A stretch of DNA of 64,000 nucleotides from Hygrophila difformis (taxonomy: Eukaryota > Streptophyta > Magnoliopsida > Lamiales > Acanthaceae), in NCBI GenBank assembly GCA_030278955.1, contig JAOANR010000001.1, forward strand, positions 43,426,890 to 43,490,889. Reading direction: 5' to 3'. Of this stretch, positions 11,001 to 22,770 are shown piece by piece. A program made the position numbers and the translations under genes. Within the stretch, counting starts at the first letter, position 1; every line of letters starts with the position of its first letter. The notes under the pieces are model-generated. The model had not been told where the DNA came from. It made no database searches and was given only the letters and a program-made list of their open reading frames with translations.

Positions 11001-13117
11001 TGCAGAAGTTTCCGTCTGAGGAAGCTTGTTCCACATTTTCTGTAATAGATGGTAGGAGTGAGGATGAGAGCATAGACTCTGTGACTGATAAACCAAACAA
11101 AGTTTCAAAGCAGGTACTGAAGCCTGAAGGTGCGGAGCAACCAAGGAGCTGCAATGCTGTCCACTTCGAGGACCCTATCACTGGGGACCTTGAAGAATTC
11201 GACGGGGTTGAGTTTATTCCGGAGGAAGAGGAAAGCACCACGGAGGAGGAAATGGATCCTGTACTGACACAGGATCCTGAAGGTAAATCTGATCTCTCTC
11301 TCCCATCCATTTCTCGCAAACTACTGCCTTCCGTTGAATGTCCACCAGAGCTTGAACTTAAAATACTCCCGGATAATCTTAAGTACGTCTTTCTCGCTGA
11401 ACATAAAAGATTACCGGTAATTGTGTCAGCCAAGCTGACACAAGAACAAGAAAAAGCTCTGGTAGACATTCTAAAGAAACATATACATGCAATCGGATGG
11501 ACCATTTCTGATATAAAAGGAATAAGCCCCTCTGTTTGCATGCACAGAATTTTAATGGAAGAGGAGTACAAGCCCTCAAGGCAACCACAAAGGCGTCTGA
11601 ACCCCCATATGCAAGAAGTGGTAAGGAAAGAAGTTATCAAGCTCTTAGATGCTGGTATCATCTATCCTATATCTGATAGCAAATGGGTTAGCCCAGTGCA
11701 GGTCGTACCGAAACGTGGGGGGATTTGTGTAACAACTAATGAGCAAGGAGAAGAAGTGGCAACACGTCCAGTGACCGGTTGGAGAGTTTGCATCGACTAC
11801 CGGAAGCTCAATACCGCTACAAGAAAGGACCACTTCCCTTTGCCATTCATTGATCAGATGCTGGAGAGGTTGGCCGGGAGGGAGTACTATTGCTGTTTGG
11901 ATGGGTACTCTGGCTACAATCAGATTGTAATAGCTAACGAGGATCACGACAAGACCACATTCACGTGCCCATATGGAACTTTTGCGTACAGGCGCATGCC
12001 TTTTGGACTTTGTAATGCGCCTGCCACATTTCAAAGATGCATGATGTCAATTTTCTCAGAATTTATCGAAAAATGCATTGAAGTTTTCATGGATGACTTC
12101 TCTGTATATGGAGATACTTTTGATGAATGTTTGACTAACCTTGCACAAATTTTGAAAAGATGTGAGGACACTAATCTAGTTTTGAACTGGGAGAAATGCC
12201 ATTTCATGGTCACCGAAGGAATAGTGTTGGGTAACCGCATCTCGCGCGCAGGTATCGAAGTCGACAGGGCCAAGGTCTCAGTCATTTCCAACCTTCCATT
12301 GCCTAATTCAATAAAAGCAGTTAGGAGTTTCTTGGGGCATGCCGGTTTCTACCGGAGGTTCATTAAAGACTTTTCTAAAATTGCCAAGCCGCTCACTAAT
12401 TTGCTTTGTAAAGAAAATTCTTTTGTAATAAATGAAGCGTGTGTTCAAGCCTTTGACACGCTCAAAGAAATGTTGATTTCTGCTCCAATAGTGCAACCAC
12501 CCGATTGGTCAATGCCTTTCGAAGTGATGTGCGATGCAAGTGATCTCGCCGTGGGTGCAGTTCTTGGGCAACATAAGGAAGGGAAGCATTGTGTAATTCA
12601 TTACGCAAGTCATGCCCTGAATGAAGCCCAAATTAACTACACCACCACGGAGAAAGAGATGTATGCTGTGGTTTTTGCGTTTGATAAATTCAGACAATAT
12701 CTTATTGGTACAAAAACCACAGTATACACAGATCACTCTGCACTGAGATACTTGTTTAGCAAACAAGACGCCAAACCTCGATTAATCAGGTGGGTGCTTT
12801 TGTTGCAAGAGTTCAACATTGTAATAAAAGATAGAAAAGGTAGAGACAATGGTGCTGCTGACCATTTGTCTCGACTAGAAAATGATAAAAATGAGCTAGC
12901 CGTTAATGAGAACTTTCCAGACGAACAATTGTTTGCCTTGCAGCTTCATGATCAAGCTTGCCCGTGGTTTTCTGATATTGCTAACTTTTTAGCATGTGGA
13001 GTAATCCCACCATTTCAGAACAAGAGCCAGAAAGCAAGGTTCTACCGTGATGTAGTTAACTACTCTTGGGAAGATCCTTATCTTTTTAAGCATTGTGCAG
13101 ATTCGATTATTAGATGA
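11001..13117 (+). pseudogene. pol: Element B reverse transcriptase and RNase H (ends at nonsense codon)
   Basis: This is one open stretch in frame 2. RT blocks in order are KEVIKLLDAGIIYPISDSKW, VCIDYRKLNTATRKDHFPLP, TFAYRRMPFGLCNAPATFQ and the catalytic FMDDFSVYGD, followed by the Ty3-type RNase H (VMCDASDLAVGAVLGQ, YTTTEKEMYAVVFAFDKFR, TDHSALRYLF). The frame is cut by TGA at 13115-13117, where the homologous sequence would have CGA (Arg), so a single C-to-T change in a CpG broke it. The domain order RT, RNase H, integrase is that of Ty3/gypsy. Confidence 0.9.
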
Positions 13118-14251
13118 TGTGTAACTGAGTACGAGGCTTATCAAATCGCTAAGAAATGTCATGAATTGGAATATGGACGTCACCATGGCCCCACTCGAAC
13201 AGCTCATAAGGTGCTCGAATGTGGTTTCTATTGGCCTACCATCTACGAGGATTGCAAAGCGTTTGTTAAAGCTTGCGACAGATGCCAAAGATTAGGGAAT
13301 ATCTCCAAGAGGGATGAGATGCCTCAATAAGGAATTCTCACCCTTGAGATTTTCGATGTATGGGGTATCGACTTCATGGGGCCATTCCCAACATCTGATG
13401 GGAACCATTACATCTTGGTGGCTGTCGATTACGTTTCCAAGTGGGTAGAGGCGATTGCACTGCCAACTAATGATGGCAACCGGGTCATTAAATTTTTGAA
13501 AAGTAATATTTTCAATAGATTTGGTGTACCCAGAGTGATCATATCTGATGGAGGAACCCATTTTGTTAATAAAGCATTTGCAAATCTTATGAGCAAAAAT
13601 GGGATTCTCCACAAGATCGGCACGCCCTATCATCCCCAAACCAGTGGCCAAGTCGAAGTATCCAATCGCGAAATCAAACACATACTCGAGGCCACTGTAG
13701 GGATAACCCGCAAAGATTGGTCACGTAAGCTCAATGATGCTTTATGGGCATACCGCACTGCATTCAAGACCCCCATAGGGATGTCTCCATACAGACTCGT
13801 CTTCGGAAAAGCCTGTCATTTGCCCGTAGAACTAGAGCATAAAGCTTACTGGGCCGTAAAAACGCTTAATTTTGACCCACGAGTTGCTCAGAGTAAGCGC
13901 AAGTTGGACCTCAATGAAATTGAGGAAATACGTGCGCAAGCTTATGAAAGCTCGAGGATTTACAAAGAGCGGACCCAGAAGTTGCACGATCGTCGTATTA
14001 AATCTAAACGCTTCTTTGTTGGCCAGAATGTCTTGTTATTCAATTCTAGGTTAAAGCTGTTCCCCGGAAAGCTTAAGTCCAGATGGGAAGGGCCCTACGA
14101 AGTGCTGCACGTGTTTGAAAGCGGGGCTGTCAAAATCCGAACTGACAAAGGAGAGATGGTGGTGAATGGACATAGATTGAAGGAGTATCTTGGGCAGTTC
14201 GATCCTGAAAAAGAAGCTCAAAAGACGACAGAACCGGCCTACGCTCAATAA
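13118..14251 (+). pseudogene. Element B integrase (one further nonsense codon)
   Basis: The same frame continues after the TGA: an HHCC zinc-binding domain (HHGPTRTAHKVLE, then CKAFVKACDRCQR), a TAA at 13328-13330 where CAA is expected, and then the catalytic core ([39 protein letters not shown]). A C-terminal part follows ([48 protein letters not shown]). The core from 13376 to 14251 is uninterrupted. The enzyme would join element cDNA to host DNA. There is no chromodomain, in line with the Athila group. Confidence 0.88.
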
Positions 14252-14333
14252 ATATTATACATATACTTCCTTATTCTATCACTACTCCCTTTATTTATTT
14301 TTATTGGGAAAAAGTATCCAAAAAATCAAGTGA

Positions 14334-14373
14334 ACATTTAGAGTACTGAGACTCTAAATGTGAGGATGTTGAT
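14334..14373 (+). other. Internal PPT-like module 1 with hairpin, after integrase
   Basis: An 11-bp perfect hairpin (ACATTTAGAGT, loop ACTGAG, ACTCTAAATGT) runs into AAATGTGAGGA followed by TGTTGAT. The last 18 bases repeat the sequence at the true PPT/3'-LTR junction (22761-22777). A central PPT would prime a second plus-strand start; this is inference. Homologues lie in element C near 47505-47545, 56205-56245 and 58925-58962. Confidence 0.6.
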
Positions 14374-14697
14374 ATTTGGAGAAAATCTAATAATTCTTTT
14401 TATTGTTGTTTTGCAGGAATTCGAGGAACCAACAAAAAGAAGGATAAAGCTTCCAAAAACCAGGTTCCCGGTTGGGTTAACATTATATTTAATGAAAATG
14501 AATTTTGGAAATTAGAGAAATCTAAAGTCCAGAATAAATTCATAAGATAGAAGTGTTAACCCAACCTAATTTATGCAAGCAATATGTTTTAGATTATATT
14601 TCTGTGTAAATATGTTTGAGTTCATCTTTATGAACATTAATTTTTGAACACCAAACTTTCTTAAGTCTTGAATGTGGTTTAATTTTCACTTCAAAGT
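14374..14697 (+). other. Non-coding spacer after pol
   Basis: No ORF is seen. The block GCAGGAATTCGAGGAACC...CAGGTTCCCGGTTGG is conserved in element C (reverse complement, near 47390-47470, 56090-56160 and 58540-58890), which shows it is a structural part of the family and not random DNA. The TTGCAG|GAATTC context resembles a 3' splice site. Confidence 0.4.
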
Positions 14698-15223
14698 AAT
14701 TCGAATTAATTCGAATTGTTTGAAACAAACCACAGGAGACATTTTGCCTTGGAAATTTTTACTCTAGGATAAGTTAGTTCGAATTATTATGGCAATTCGA
14801 ATTAATTCGAATTGCCATGAGAATTCGAATTGGCACCCAAGGCAAAAACTTTCGATGATATAATTTGGCCAAGTACTGTAATTCGAATTATAAGGCAATT
14901 CGAATTAATTCGAATTACCTGAATAATTCGAATTGGCATACAAAAGGCACTCTTCTCAGCAAGTAAGCAATTCGAGTTATTCAAGCCAATTCGAATTACT
15001 TCGAATTGGCCAAAACAATTCGAATTAGCTCACTTAGGCCTTGTGCGAATTTTTGCTCACACTCTCAAGTTCGAATTGTGAGTCAATTCGAATTAATTCG
15101 AATTGATCTCATAATTCGAACCTGTTTTGTTTCTCCATCATTCAAGCCAATTCGAATTAATTCGAATTGGCCTGAATAACTCGCATCTCTCACAGCAACC
15201 ATCAATTCGAATTAATTCGAATT
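14698..15223 (+). repeat. AATTCGAATT palindrome array upstream of env-like promoter
   Basis: Seven copies of the 20-bp palindrome AATTCGAATTAATTCGAATT (one with a mismatch) start at 14698, 14794, 14897, 14988, 15085, 15149 and 15204. Single AATTCGAATT or TTCGAATT half sites stand on either side of most of them. Several extend the stem with different flanks, for example ATGGC/GCCAT at 14794 and CATC/GATG at 15204. The same motif forms arrays in B's LTR (23124-23511 and 24491-24828) and is not seen in A or C. Confidence 0.9.
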
Positions 15224-15257
15224 GATGAAATAATTCGAACGCCCCTTCCAAACCCTT

Positions 15258-15263
15258 TATATA
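15258..15263 (+). promoter_or_regulatory. Putative internal promoter (TATA box) for env-like ORF
   Basis: CCCTTTATATACCC is followed by a pyrimidine-rich stretch and a plausible start near 15288-15296 (CCATCACTTTCAC), about 110 nt before the leader ATG at 15401. The last palindrome of the array ends only 35 bp upstream. The order palindromes, TATA, leader mirrors that in LTR B. Confidence 0.5.
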
Positions 15264-15400
15264 CCCTTGTTTTCCCTCTTTCCTCCATCACTTTCACTTT
15301 TCCTTCTCCCAAAATCCCCCGAGTTCTCTCTCGCGAAAACCGTCTTCCTCGCGAAACCAGTCGCACTTTTCAATCTTTCCTCCGTGTAAACTCGTCGGAA

Positions 15401-15438
15401 ATGGCGTCTTCTTCGTCCAATCCAAGTGGGAGTTGGGG
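15401..15438 (+). CDS. Leader exon 1 of env-like gene (38 nt)
   Basis: ATG at 15401 opens a Ser-rich run of twelve codons plus two bases, then the donor GG|GTAAGT at 15438/15439. Without splicing the frame stops at TAA (15440-15442). With the acceptor CTTCTCCTCTTCAG at 16860/16861, exon 1 joins exon 2 in phase (38 + 25 nt = 21 codons) and runs without a stop into the ATG at 16886. Preserved phase plus near-consensus splice sites support a real two-exon gene. No transcript evidence is available here. Confidence 0.62.
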
Positions 15439-16860
15439 GTAAGTTATTCTTTTGTGTTTTCGCACTCGGTTTTCTTAGTTTCAGTTTTGTCTTTTCATAT
15501 TCTGTGCGTAATCGGGTTGGGAGTAAAATGTATGTTGTTTTCCATGTTGGGGATGGTCGGAATAGAGTCGGAAAGTGGTCGGAGTGCGTTGGGTCTGTTC
15601 AAAAATAGAGTAGAAACTGACTAGGCAGAACCTAGACTTCTAGGGGTTTTTGTCATAACTGCCATTTTTAGGGTTCGAAGGTTTCTGTGTTCTTAAGGGT
15701 TGTTCATTTAGAAAATGAAGGTTGCAAAACCCTCGAAAAATTCGGTTGCTGTTATTTTTGTGGTGCTATTCTATTGCCCTGCTTATTTTGTGACTGCTTT
15801 GTGTTTTTGGTAATCTGTGAGTAAGGGGTAACACTGTGATTTGTGTTTTTCCACTGTGTTGTTTTTAGATATTTGATGATGATGATTGAAAATGCATGAT
15901 GATGTTATCTATAAACTCATGCCCGAAAAACATGAGTCCTGTGGATATTTTTCTTTTTTTTTTTTTTTGCATTACAGTAGCATAGATGGATCAATTGTTC
16001 TCGTTTGTTTTGGTGTTTGCATGTATAAGGATATATGAGTAATTCTGTAATAAATGTATTTTTTTGGGTACATGTTGCCCACACAGTGCAAACTCAACTC
16101 TAGAAGTTGATTTTTGCACATCCAGGACACATGGTACAGACGAAACCATGCCAAAATTTTTCCAACACTTTTGGCATGGCATTTATGTATAAAAAGACAA
16201 ATAGTAGGATGTTCTTTGTATTGAAAGTGTTTGATCTTTGTCACTTTGGAACAAGTGGGGAATATTCATAAGGAATGTTTTGTGCTATTCCTTAAAAACC
16301 CACTTTCCAAAACAAAATCCAAATGGGGGACCACTTACACCCCAATTTCATTAAATAAACAAGTCAACACTTTTTCATAAAAATCCAAAAATTATCTTTT
16401 TGTGGTTATGCATGCCCTTTTATTTTCAATTTCTCATTGGTCCATTGTTACATACTAGTAGTTGCATAATTGTCACTTGCATTTGCTCTTCATCATTAAT
16501 CTCTTATCTCCCCTATCTCACATGATTCAAATCACTTTCTAAGTGATAAAAAAATCAAAAATTCCTTCGTAAGCTCAATAGCCTACGAAATTTTATCTTT
16601 TTGGTCATTTGACCACCCAAAAACGCCTTGGACTGTTTTTCAGTCCAAGAGAAAAATCTTAAGGATCCATATCCTTATTTCTCTCAATAAGAGTTAGATT
16701 TAATAACCTAACTCCATGTTCTTTTCATTCCATAAGTTCAAGTGATAAACCAACTAACTCACATTTGGAGCATGGCTCAAAATGTGAGGATGTTGATTTT
16801 CAACTTGAAAAATTTTTATCCAAAAATTTGCTAAAAATAGTATCAACTTCTCCTCTTCAG
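15439..16860 (+). other. Predicted intron of env-like gene (1422 bp)
   Basis: It begins GTAAGT and ends in a pyrimidine-rich tract and CAG. It is AT/T-rich, as plant introns are, and has no long ORF on the sense strand. It also contains the second PPT-like module (16758-16797). The alternative is that the whole stretch is untranslated spacer and translation starts at 16886. Confidence 0.5.
16758..16797 (+). other. Internal PPT-like module 2 with hairpin, before env-like exon 2
   Basis: A stem of 14 bp with one mismatch (CTCACATTTGGAGC / GCTCAAAATGTGAG, loop ATG) overlaps AAAATGTGAGGA followed by TGTTGAT. It is the same design as the module at 14334 and the real PPT. Element C has the counterpart near 47008-47040 and 55702-55735. 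Confidence 0.6.
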
Positions 16861-19800
16861 GGACCAATACATCATTGACTCCATAATGGCTCTTCCAACG
16901 ACCACTCCAGATCTTGCCTTCCTAGACATCGAAAGGATGAAGAAGGAGATAGAAGCTAATAGGGTGGCCATACGGGACGAGTTCACTTTAAACATGGACC
17001 ACCAGATCGAATGGAGGTTCGAGATAAAGGATCATTGGTGGAATGCCATTCCAGAAGCAGACAGACACGAAAAAGTCAGGGGTCTCGAAAGGGATTTCTG
17101 TCAACACGTATGGAACTTCTGGAATCAAGAATTTGAGGAAGCACGATATGATCAGAGGTTCGAAGAACCAAAAGTCCACTATGAGCGAATGGTTTGGAGG
17201 ATGAGACAGCAGAAAGCCATGTGGAACAGAATGCTTGAAGCTCATTTTGGAGATAAGAGAGCAGCTGCTTTTGATCCAGTCCTCATCCAACCACCCATCT
17301 CAAAGGAAGTAAGAATGCTTTATGCTCCCAAGACTCCTCCACCACAACTAGTGGCGTCAACTGGTGTGCTCTCCATGACAGAGGCCTTCCCATTCATGTA
17401 CAAGAAAGAATTGTTTGACAACGGAACTATCTGCGGACCAGAGGAGCAACTATGGTTGACATTGCGTGCAAAGGAACGGCATACTGAAATGACGTACAAC
17501 TTTCGGGATTCTCTCCAGGGTGTACTGAACTATGGACAAGCCCACCACACTCCAATGTTGGATTCCATCATTGCGAAAACAAGAGCAATTAGGCAGCTGT
17601 GGGGAGAGTACATGGTGTCATGGGGAAAATGGGAAAAAGACATCAGACAATCTGTATTAAACCCAGGGGTAGTAATACCTGCGGAAAATGTGGGAATTAT
17701 TCCAGTCTTCTTACCAGAAAGAATTCCAGCAGTTGAGCCCCGAGAAGCTACAATGAAGGGGATGCCCAATTTCAAACTATTGAGAGATGAATGCATTGCA
17801 ATGATTAAAAGCAGAACATGGGATAGAATGGGAAAAAAGAGGAAACAGGTCTCAGTCATGGGTAAAAACAAGTGTTTGGAATTTCTCAATATCTTACCAG
17901 TCCGGGACTTGCAGCATTTAAAAGAAAAAGAAGCAGACATCATGGACACCCTGTACGCAGAAATGAAAAAGAAGTTTCTCGACCTGCTACGAGAAATGGA
18001 TGCAGAGGGTCTGAAACATTGTCAAGAACACCGGCCTCGCCTGGAGTACAATACTGGATTCCAAGGTGTCCTAGGCAGATACTTTACTTTGAAGTGGACT
18101 CAGTCACTCACAGCTATGTCTGAGCCTGACTTCATCAAGAAATTTCTGAAGATCAAAGGTCCGGAATTTGGACTGAATGTTGAGGATGAAGAACAAATCA
18201 TCGACGATTATGTTGACCCAACCTCTGAGCAACCTCGGCCCACTGAATCTGAACACTCTCAGCCCGAAACCGAACCAGAACCACCTAAGAAGAAGAGAAA
18301 ACTGATAAGGTTGGCAGATAAAGAAAAGCCTGAAAAATCTGCTGAGCCTCAAATCAAAATCCAAGAACCTCCGAGTCAGCCAAGAATCATTCCCCCTGTG
18401 CCCAAATATTATGGAAAACCCTCTAAGCCGAAAGACAAGGGCAAAGAACCAGTTATTGAGATCTCCAAGGAAGAACAGCTGCGTAAGGCCCAAGAGCAAG
18501 CCGATGCAGAATTGGCAAAGAAAGTCCAGGAGGATGTTGATGCAGAAGCAGCAAGGATAGCTCAAGAGGAAGCTGAAATGGATAGGATGGAGGCACAGAG
18601 GAAAGCCGAGTACGATGCCCGACAAGCTGAAATAGCGAGAAGGGAGAAGGAAGAGGCTGAGACCGAAATGGCAAAAGAAACGGAGGAGTGGAAGCAGAAA
18701 ATGGAAGCTGAGAGAGTTGAGAGAAATCGATTGAGGAAAGAAAACATGGCCAAGCTTGCCGAGGAGGAGAGCAGGAAAGCAGAAGAAGAGGCCAAGAGAG
18801 CAGAAATGGAGAAAAACATTAAGAAAGCCCGAGAGGAAGAGGAGAATAGAAAAGCTGCTGAAAGGTTGCACGCTGAGCTGGAGAGGAAGAAGAAAGATGA
18901 CACAAAAACACAAGCCGATGTCGGAGACGATGATTGTCAAATAATCAGCGGAACCGACATTGTCCCTGTCAAGGTGAAAGTTGAGCCAGCAGAATGGGCC
19001 AAAGATAAGGAGAAACAAGTGAAGAGATCCACGGCTCACAGAAAAGACACAGAAGCGGATGTTGAGAAAGCATTGGAAGGAATGAAGCCTACAGAGGAAT
19101 TAGAGGAAATGGTGCAAGAAAGCAATGAAAGAATTGAAGAGTCAAAGAAGAAGTCAGCTGAGCTTGCAAGCGATCTAAACGAAATAGCTGCACAGACTAT
19201 GGTAGCAGCTGCTACTCAACCGCAACCCACAGTGCAAGAAACAGAGAGAGCTGAAAACATCAGTGGGGATAAGCAAGCAGATATGGAAAACATGGATGAC
19301 ATCTTCAAGAACAGAACATATCAGCAAATTCTTCAGTATGATCTCAACATCCCTGTGGAACAAGGAGAGAATATGGGGGAGGAATTCGATGATCTGAACA
19401 TCGGAAAGGAAGTGGAGGCATCACAAAGGGAATACCAAAATATGGGTGATCCCTATCTTTCTGAGGATTTCCTGAACTCCGTATTCCCTGAAGATCCTTA
19501 TACCTCGCACGAGCAGGGAACAGCTCAAGGAGGTGAGGAAACTGAATTGAAACAAAATGAGGAAGAGCCACAGCCAAACACGCAGATCGAATCAGAACAG
19601 CGCGAGCAAATTGAGCAGAGGGAACAACCAAGAGAGATTTTGGACTCTGATGGAGAACAAGCAAGAACTGAAGGAACCCAAGAATCAGCCGGATCAGTGC
19701 GATCGGTGGATTATTGGGCCAACTCAACTTCAAGGGGTAGGCTGGGTGTATCCACCAAAAAGTGCAGAAAATTCCGCATCAAGGATGATGCTGATATAAT

Positions 19801-20854
19801 GAGGAGGTTCAACGGGAATGAACAGAATGCGGGACGATACATGGCACTAAGCGGAGTATTTGTCCCTGATAAAGGATTCAGTCCCGAAATGATAGATCAT
19901 CCAATGCTACTCACATTGAAGGAAAATCATGGATGGACTGAGTTCCTCAAGCATAACGCTGAACCTGGGATAGCAGAAGTGGTTCGGGAATTCTATTGCA
20001 ACATTGATGTCGCACGGAAAACAAGTTGGGTGCGAGGGGTTGATGTAAACATCTCCGGAGAATACTTGAACAACTTTCTTGGCACACCCAACTGGAGGTC
20101 AGAAATCCCGACATCGGAGCATTTTGAGAAGGGAGCAAGCAGGGCAGCCGACAGGCAATATCACGATAACATCACCAGATCCCTCACTGCCGCAAGCTAC
20201 ACCGGTGAAATCCCCTTCAAAGCAAAGCACCTGAAGCTGGAGTTTCAACCATCATATGACTTCTACATGTCAAAAATCAGGCCAAATCCCCATGCACATG
20301 AAACATCTGGCCGAATGCTGAAGGGTTTTGCCAAGATTTGGCATGGATTGAAGATCAATGTAGGGGAACAAATCTTTCATGTCATGACTTCAAAAGTCAC
20401 TGGCAGCAGGGCTACCGCTTTATGCTATCCCAACCTCATCAGGAGAATTTGTGAAGCACAAGGAGTAGATCTAACAGTTTTCGCAGAGAGCGATCTCATT
20501 GATATGAGCCGGCCGATCCCAGTCCCGAAGACAAGGATAACTAACCCAGTTACATACATTATGCCGGAAGAATCAGACGCTCAATCCAGATACACTCCTA
20601 GGACAACACCAGCTGGACGCAAAGGACGCAAGAAAAAGGACCGTACTGAGGCGGTACCTTCAGCAGGAGAAGCTGCAGTCACACCAACAGAACCTGCCCC
20701 CACTCCAAGTCATCCTGCAACTGATGTTTCCGCCCCGAGCCAATCAAGAGCACATCCTGTCAGACCCTTTCACAGAAGCCAAAATGTCTCACAATTTCCA
20801 GCTGATTCTCAGACTATCGAAATTGTGAGCCGAATGGGAGAGTCAATGATGTAG
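16861..20854 (+). CDS. Env-like ORF (exon 2), nuclear-type coiled-coil protein with plant retrotransposon C-terminal domain
   Basis: The ATG at 16886 opens 1322 codons. Residues 1-430 form a Trp/Glu/Lys-rich N-terminal region of unknown fold. The basic cluster PPKKKRKL at 466-473 is nearly identical to a classical nuclear localisation signal. About 528-672 is a long Glu/Ala/Lys/Arg coiled coil, and 700-950 is acidic and Gln/Glu-rich. About 970-1200 (NGNEQNAGRYMALSG, FYCNIDVARKTSWVRG) resembles the domain called 'putative plant transposon protein' found in Athila-type ORFs. A Pro/Thr/Ser-rich tail follows. I see no signal peptide, no hydrophobic membrane span and no cleavage site, so a role as envelope is not supported. 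It ends at TAG 20852-20854, but homology-like coding continues beyond. The role is unknown. Confidence 0.8.
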
Positions 20855-21157
20855 AGTGTCAAATCCTTGGCCGACGTCATCATGTCGACCCAAGAAAAAC
20901 ACTTCCAAAAGGAGGAGGAATTCAAGTTGAAAATGCTTGAAAGAGAGGAGAGGCAGGCAGAAAGAGAGGCAAGGCAACATCAGGAAAGGATAGAAAACGA
21001 GGAAAAGAATAGAAAAATGTTTGAAGCAGTGTTTGCCAGACTAGCCAAAATGTTCGACAATCAGGCTGAAATGATGAAGACCCTGCTCAGGAAGCTACCC
21101 TCACCTCCAAGAGATGATTCAGAATCTTCAAAACAGCATTTGGAGAAGAAGGATTGA
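20855..21157 (+). pseudogene. C-terminal extension of env-like ORF after a TAG
   Basis: The same frame runs a further 100 codons to a stop at 21155-21157 and encodes a charged coiled coil (motifs FKLKMLEREERQAEREARQ and KMFEAVFARLAKMFDNQ). It is better read as the displaced end of the protein than as a separate gene: it has no own ATG near its beginning, there is no gap, and it carries the same Glu/Arg-rich bias as the upstream coiled coil. The TAG at 20852 is then a nonsense mutation. Confidence 0.6.
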
Positions 21158-22760
21158 GCAAGATTGATCATATTCATGTGAGCTCCATTGTAAACATCAT
21201 GCATTAGATTCTCCATTCATGCAGTACACTTCCTATCCATAGCATGGAAGTCTATTGTAATTGATGTATTTACTGCTTTCCACAAAGAGAATTTCGTTTT
21301 GAATTCTCAAAATATTCATAAAAAGATGTGTGACAGTCCAAGATGAATAAGTGACTGTCACACCAAAAACAAAACTGTGACATGCTTGCATGTTTCACAG
21401 TGTCTCTTTACTGCTTTCAATTAAACAACCGGCATAAAACAAGCATAAATCTGTCACCTAAATTCACATGTTGAATTTAGGCTGATGATGGAATTTTCAA
21501 ACTATTACATTGGGATAAAACAATTAAAAATATGCATGATATAAATTCTTGAGGTTTTGAGCTATAAAAATTAAATGATATGATCACTTGGAAGGAAAAC
21601 GAACTTTCATTTTGAGAATTTGATTGAATAGGTTGTAATGGATTTTTCAAAGGCTAAATTCAAGAATAAAGGTATGACATGATCAATCCAAACCATGTGA
21701 GATCTGAGCCATGAGTCACTTTTACTCATTATTCCTTTGTTGTGTGAAAATCAACTCTATTAAAGGACACTAGAACTTGCGATTGGGACCGATTCAAGAC
21801 CATGCCATATTCCCGAAATCAAGCATATGATCGAGGCACCTAGAAAACCAAAATTTTTGGCCTTCGTTTGAAATCCAAACCCAAAAATATTTTCCCTTTA
21901 GGATTAACCACTTTGATCCTTTAAGCCTAATTTTTCTTTGAAGCCTTCTATATTATTCCTAGCCTTACAAAAAGACCAAGAAATCAAACCCAAGTGTGCA
22001 TGAGCCATTCCATCAAGGCATTGTAACTCATGATCATCAAAAATATCAATTGGTATTCATAAACCAAGTCAAAAAAAAAATATGTTGAGTCCCATTCAAC
22101 AATAATAAATTGCAAATGACAAAGCAAATTAGACATAGTCTAATGTCATGCAAAAGAAAAGAAAACAAAAGAAAGAAATAATGATGATCATAAATTTTAA
22201 ATAAAAATGTGCCAAGTTATGATGGAATGGAGTCGTGTCACTTCTTAGCCCAATAAATTTCCTTTCCTACCAAAAGTTACAACCGTATGCCCCGTTATAA
22301 CCTTGAATAAGACCTCGGGATCTTGATTTGAAGAAATGAGCAGGTGGCGAGTTGGTCCAATTGCAAGCTTATGGGAGAATTTAATTGAATTTGATTATGA
22401 GCGTTAATGATAAAAAGCCAATTCTGAGAGTGAGAGAACTTTCCGATTCTACTATATGTGAGGCTCTGCTTTATTTGATCAATGTTCATGTCATGCTTGA
22501 ATTCAAGAATTAAGCCAATGAGATTTTCTAAACACATATTCAAGAAGAATTAACAATAATGATTGGTTTGAAATTCTACTCAAGTGAGAAGTATCATTCC
22601 ATTAAACACTGCAATCAAGAGAGCTTAACACTTGTAATTTTGATTGTCTTATCCCAATATAAAAAGAATGAAATTTTTGAGGCCACGCAAATGGATTGAA
22701 TATGCAGAGTCCAAGCTCTCAGGAGCACTGACTCTGACTGCTCGGGGACGATCAGTATTA
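21158..22760 (+). other. Element B 3' untranslated region
   Basis: No gene is seen. Much of it is conserved in reverse orientation in element C (about 45563-46900), including the stretch GGGGACGATCAGTATTAA just before the PPT. It therefore probably holds signals for the element, not coding sequence. Confidence 0.55.
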
Positions 22761-22770
22761 AGTGTGAGGA
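22761..22770 (+). other. Polypurine tract of element B
   Basis: AGTGTGAGGA stands immediately before the TG of the 3' LTR. It primes plus-strand DNA synthesis. Element C has the same site in reverse (45552-45562). Confidence 0.8.

Noticed and set aside
15426..15624. Small frames at the start of the env-like intron
   Set aside because: They are short and overlapping, begin inside the predicted donor region and match no family.
16886..20854. Retroviral envelope glycoprotein
   Set aside because: No signal peptide, membrane span or cleavage motif is visible, and an NLS-like cluster is present; only the position after pol is env-like.
20867..21157. Independent small coiled-coil gene
   Set aside because: It is in frame with the preceding long ORF and separated by one TAG only; the apparent start is a TTG.
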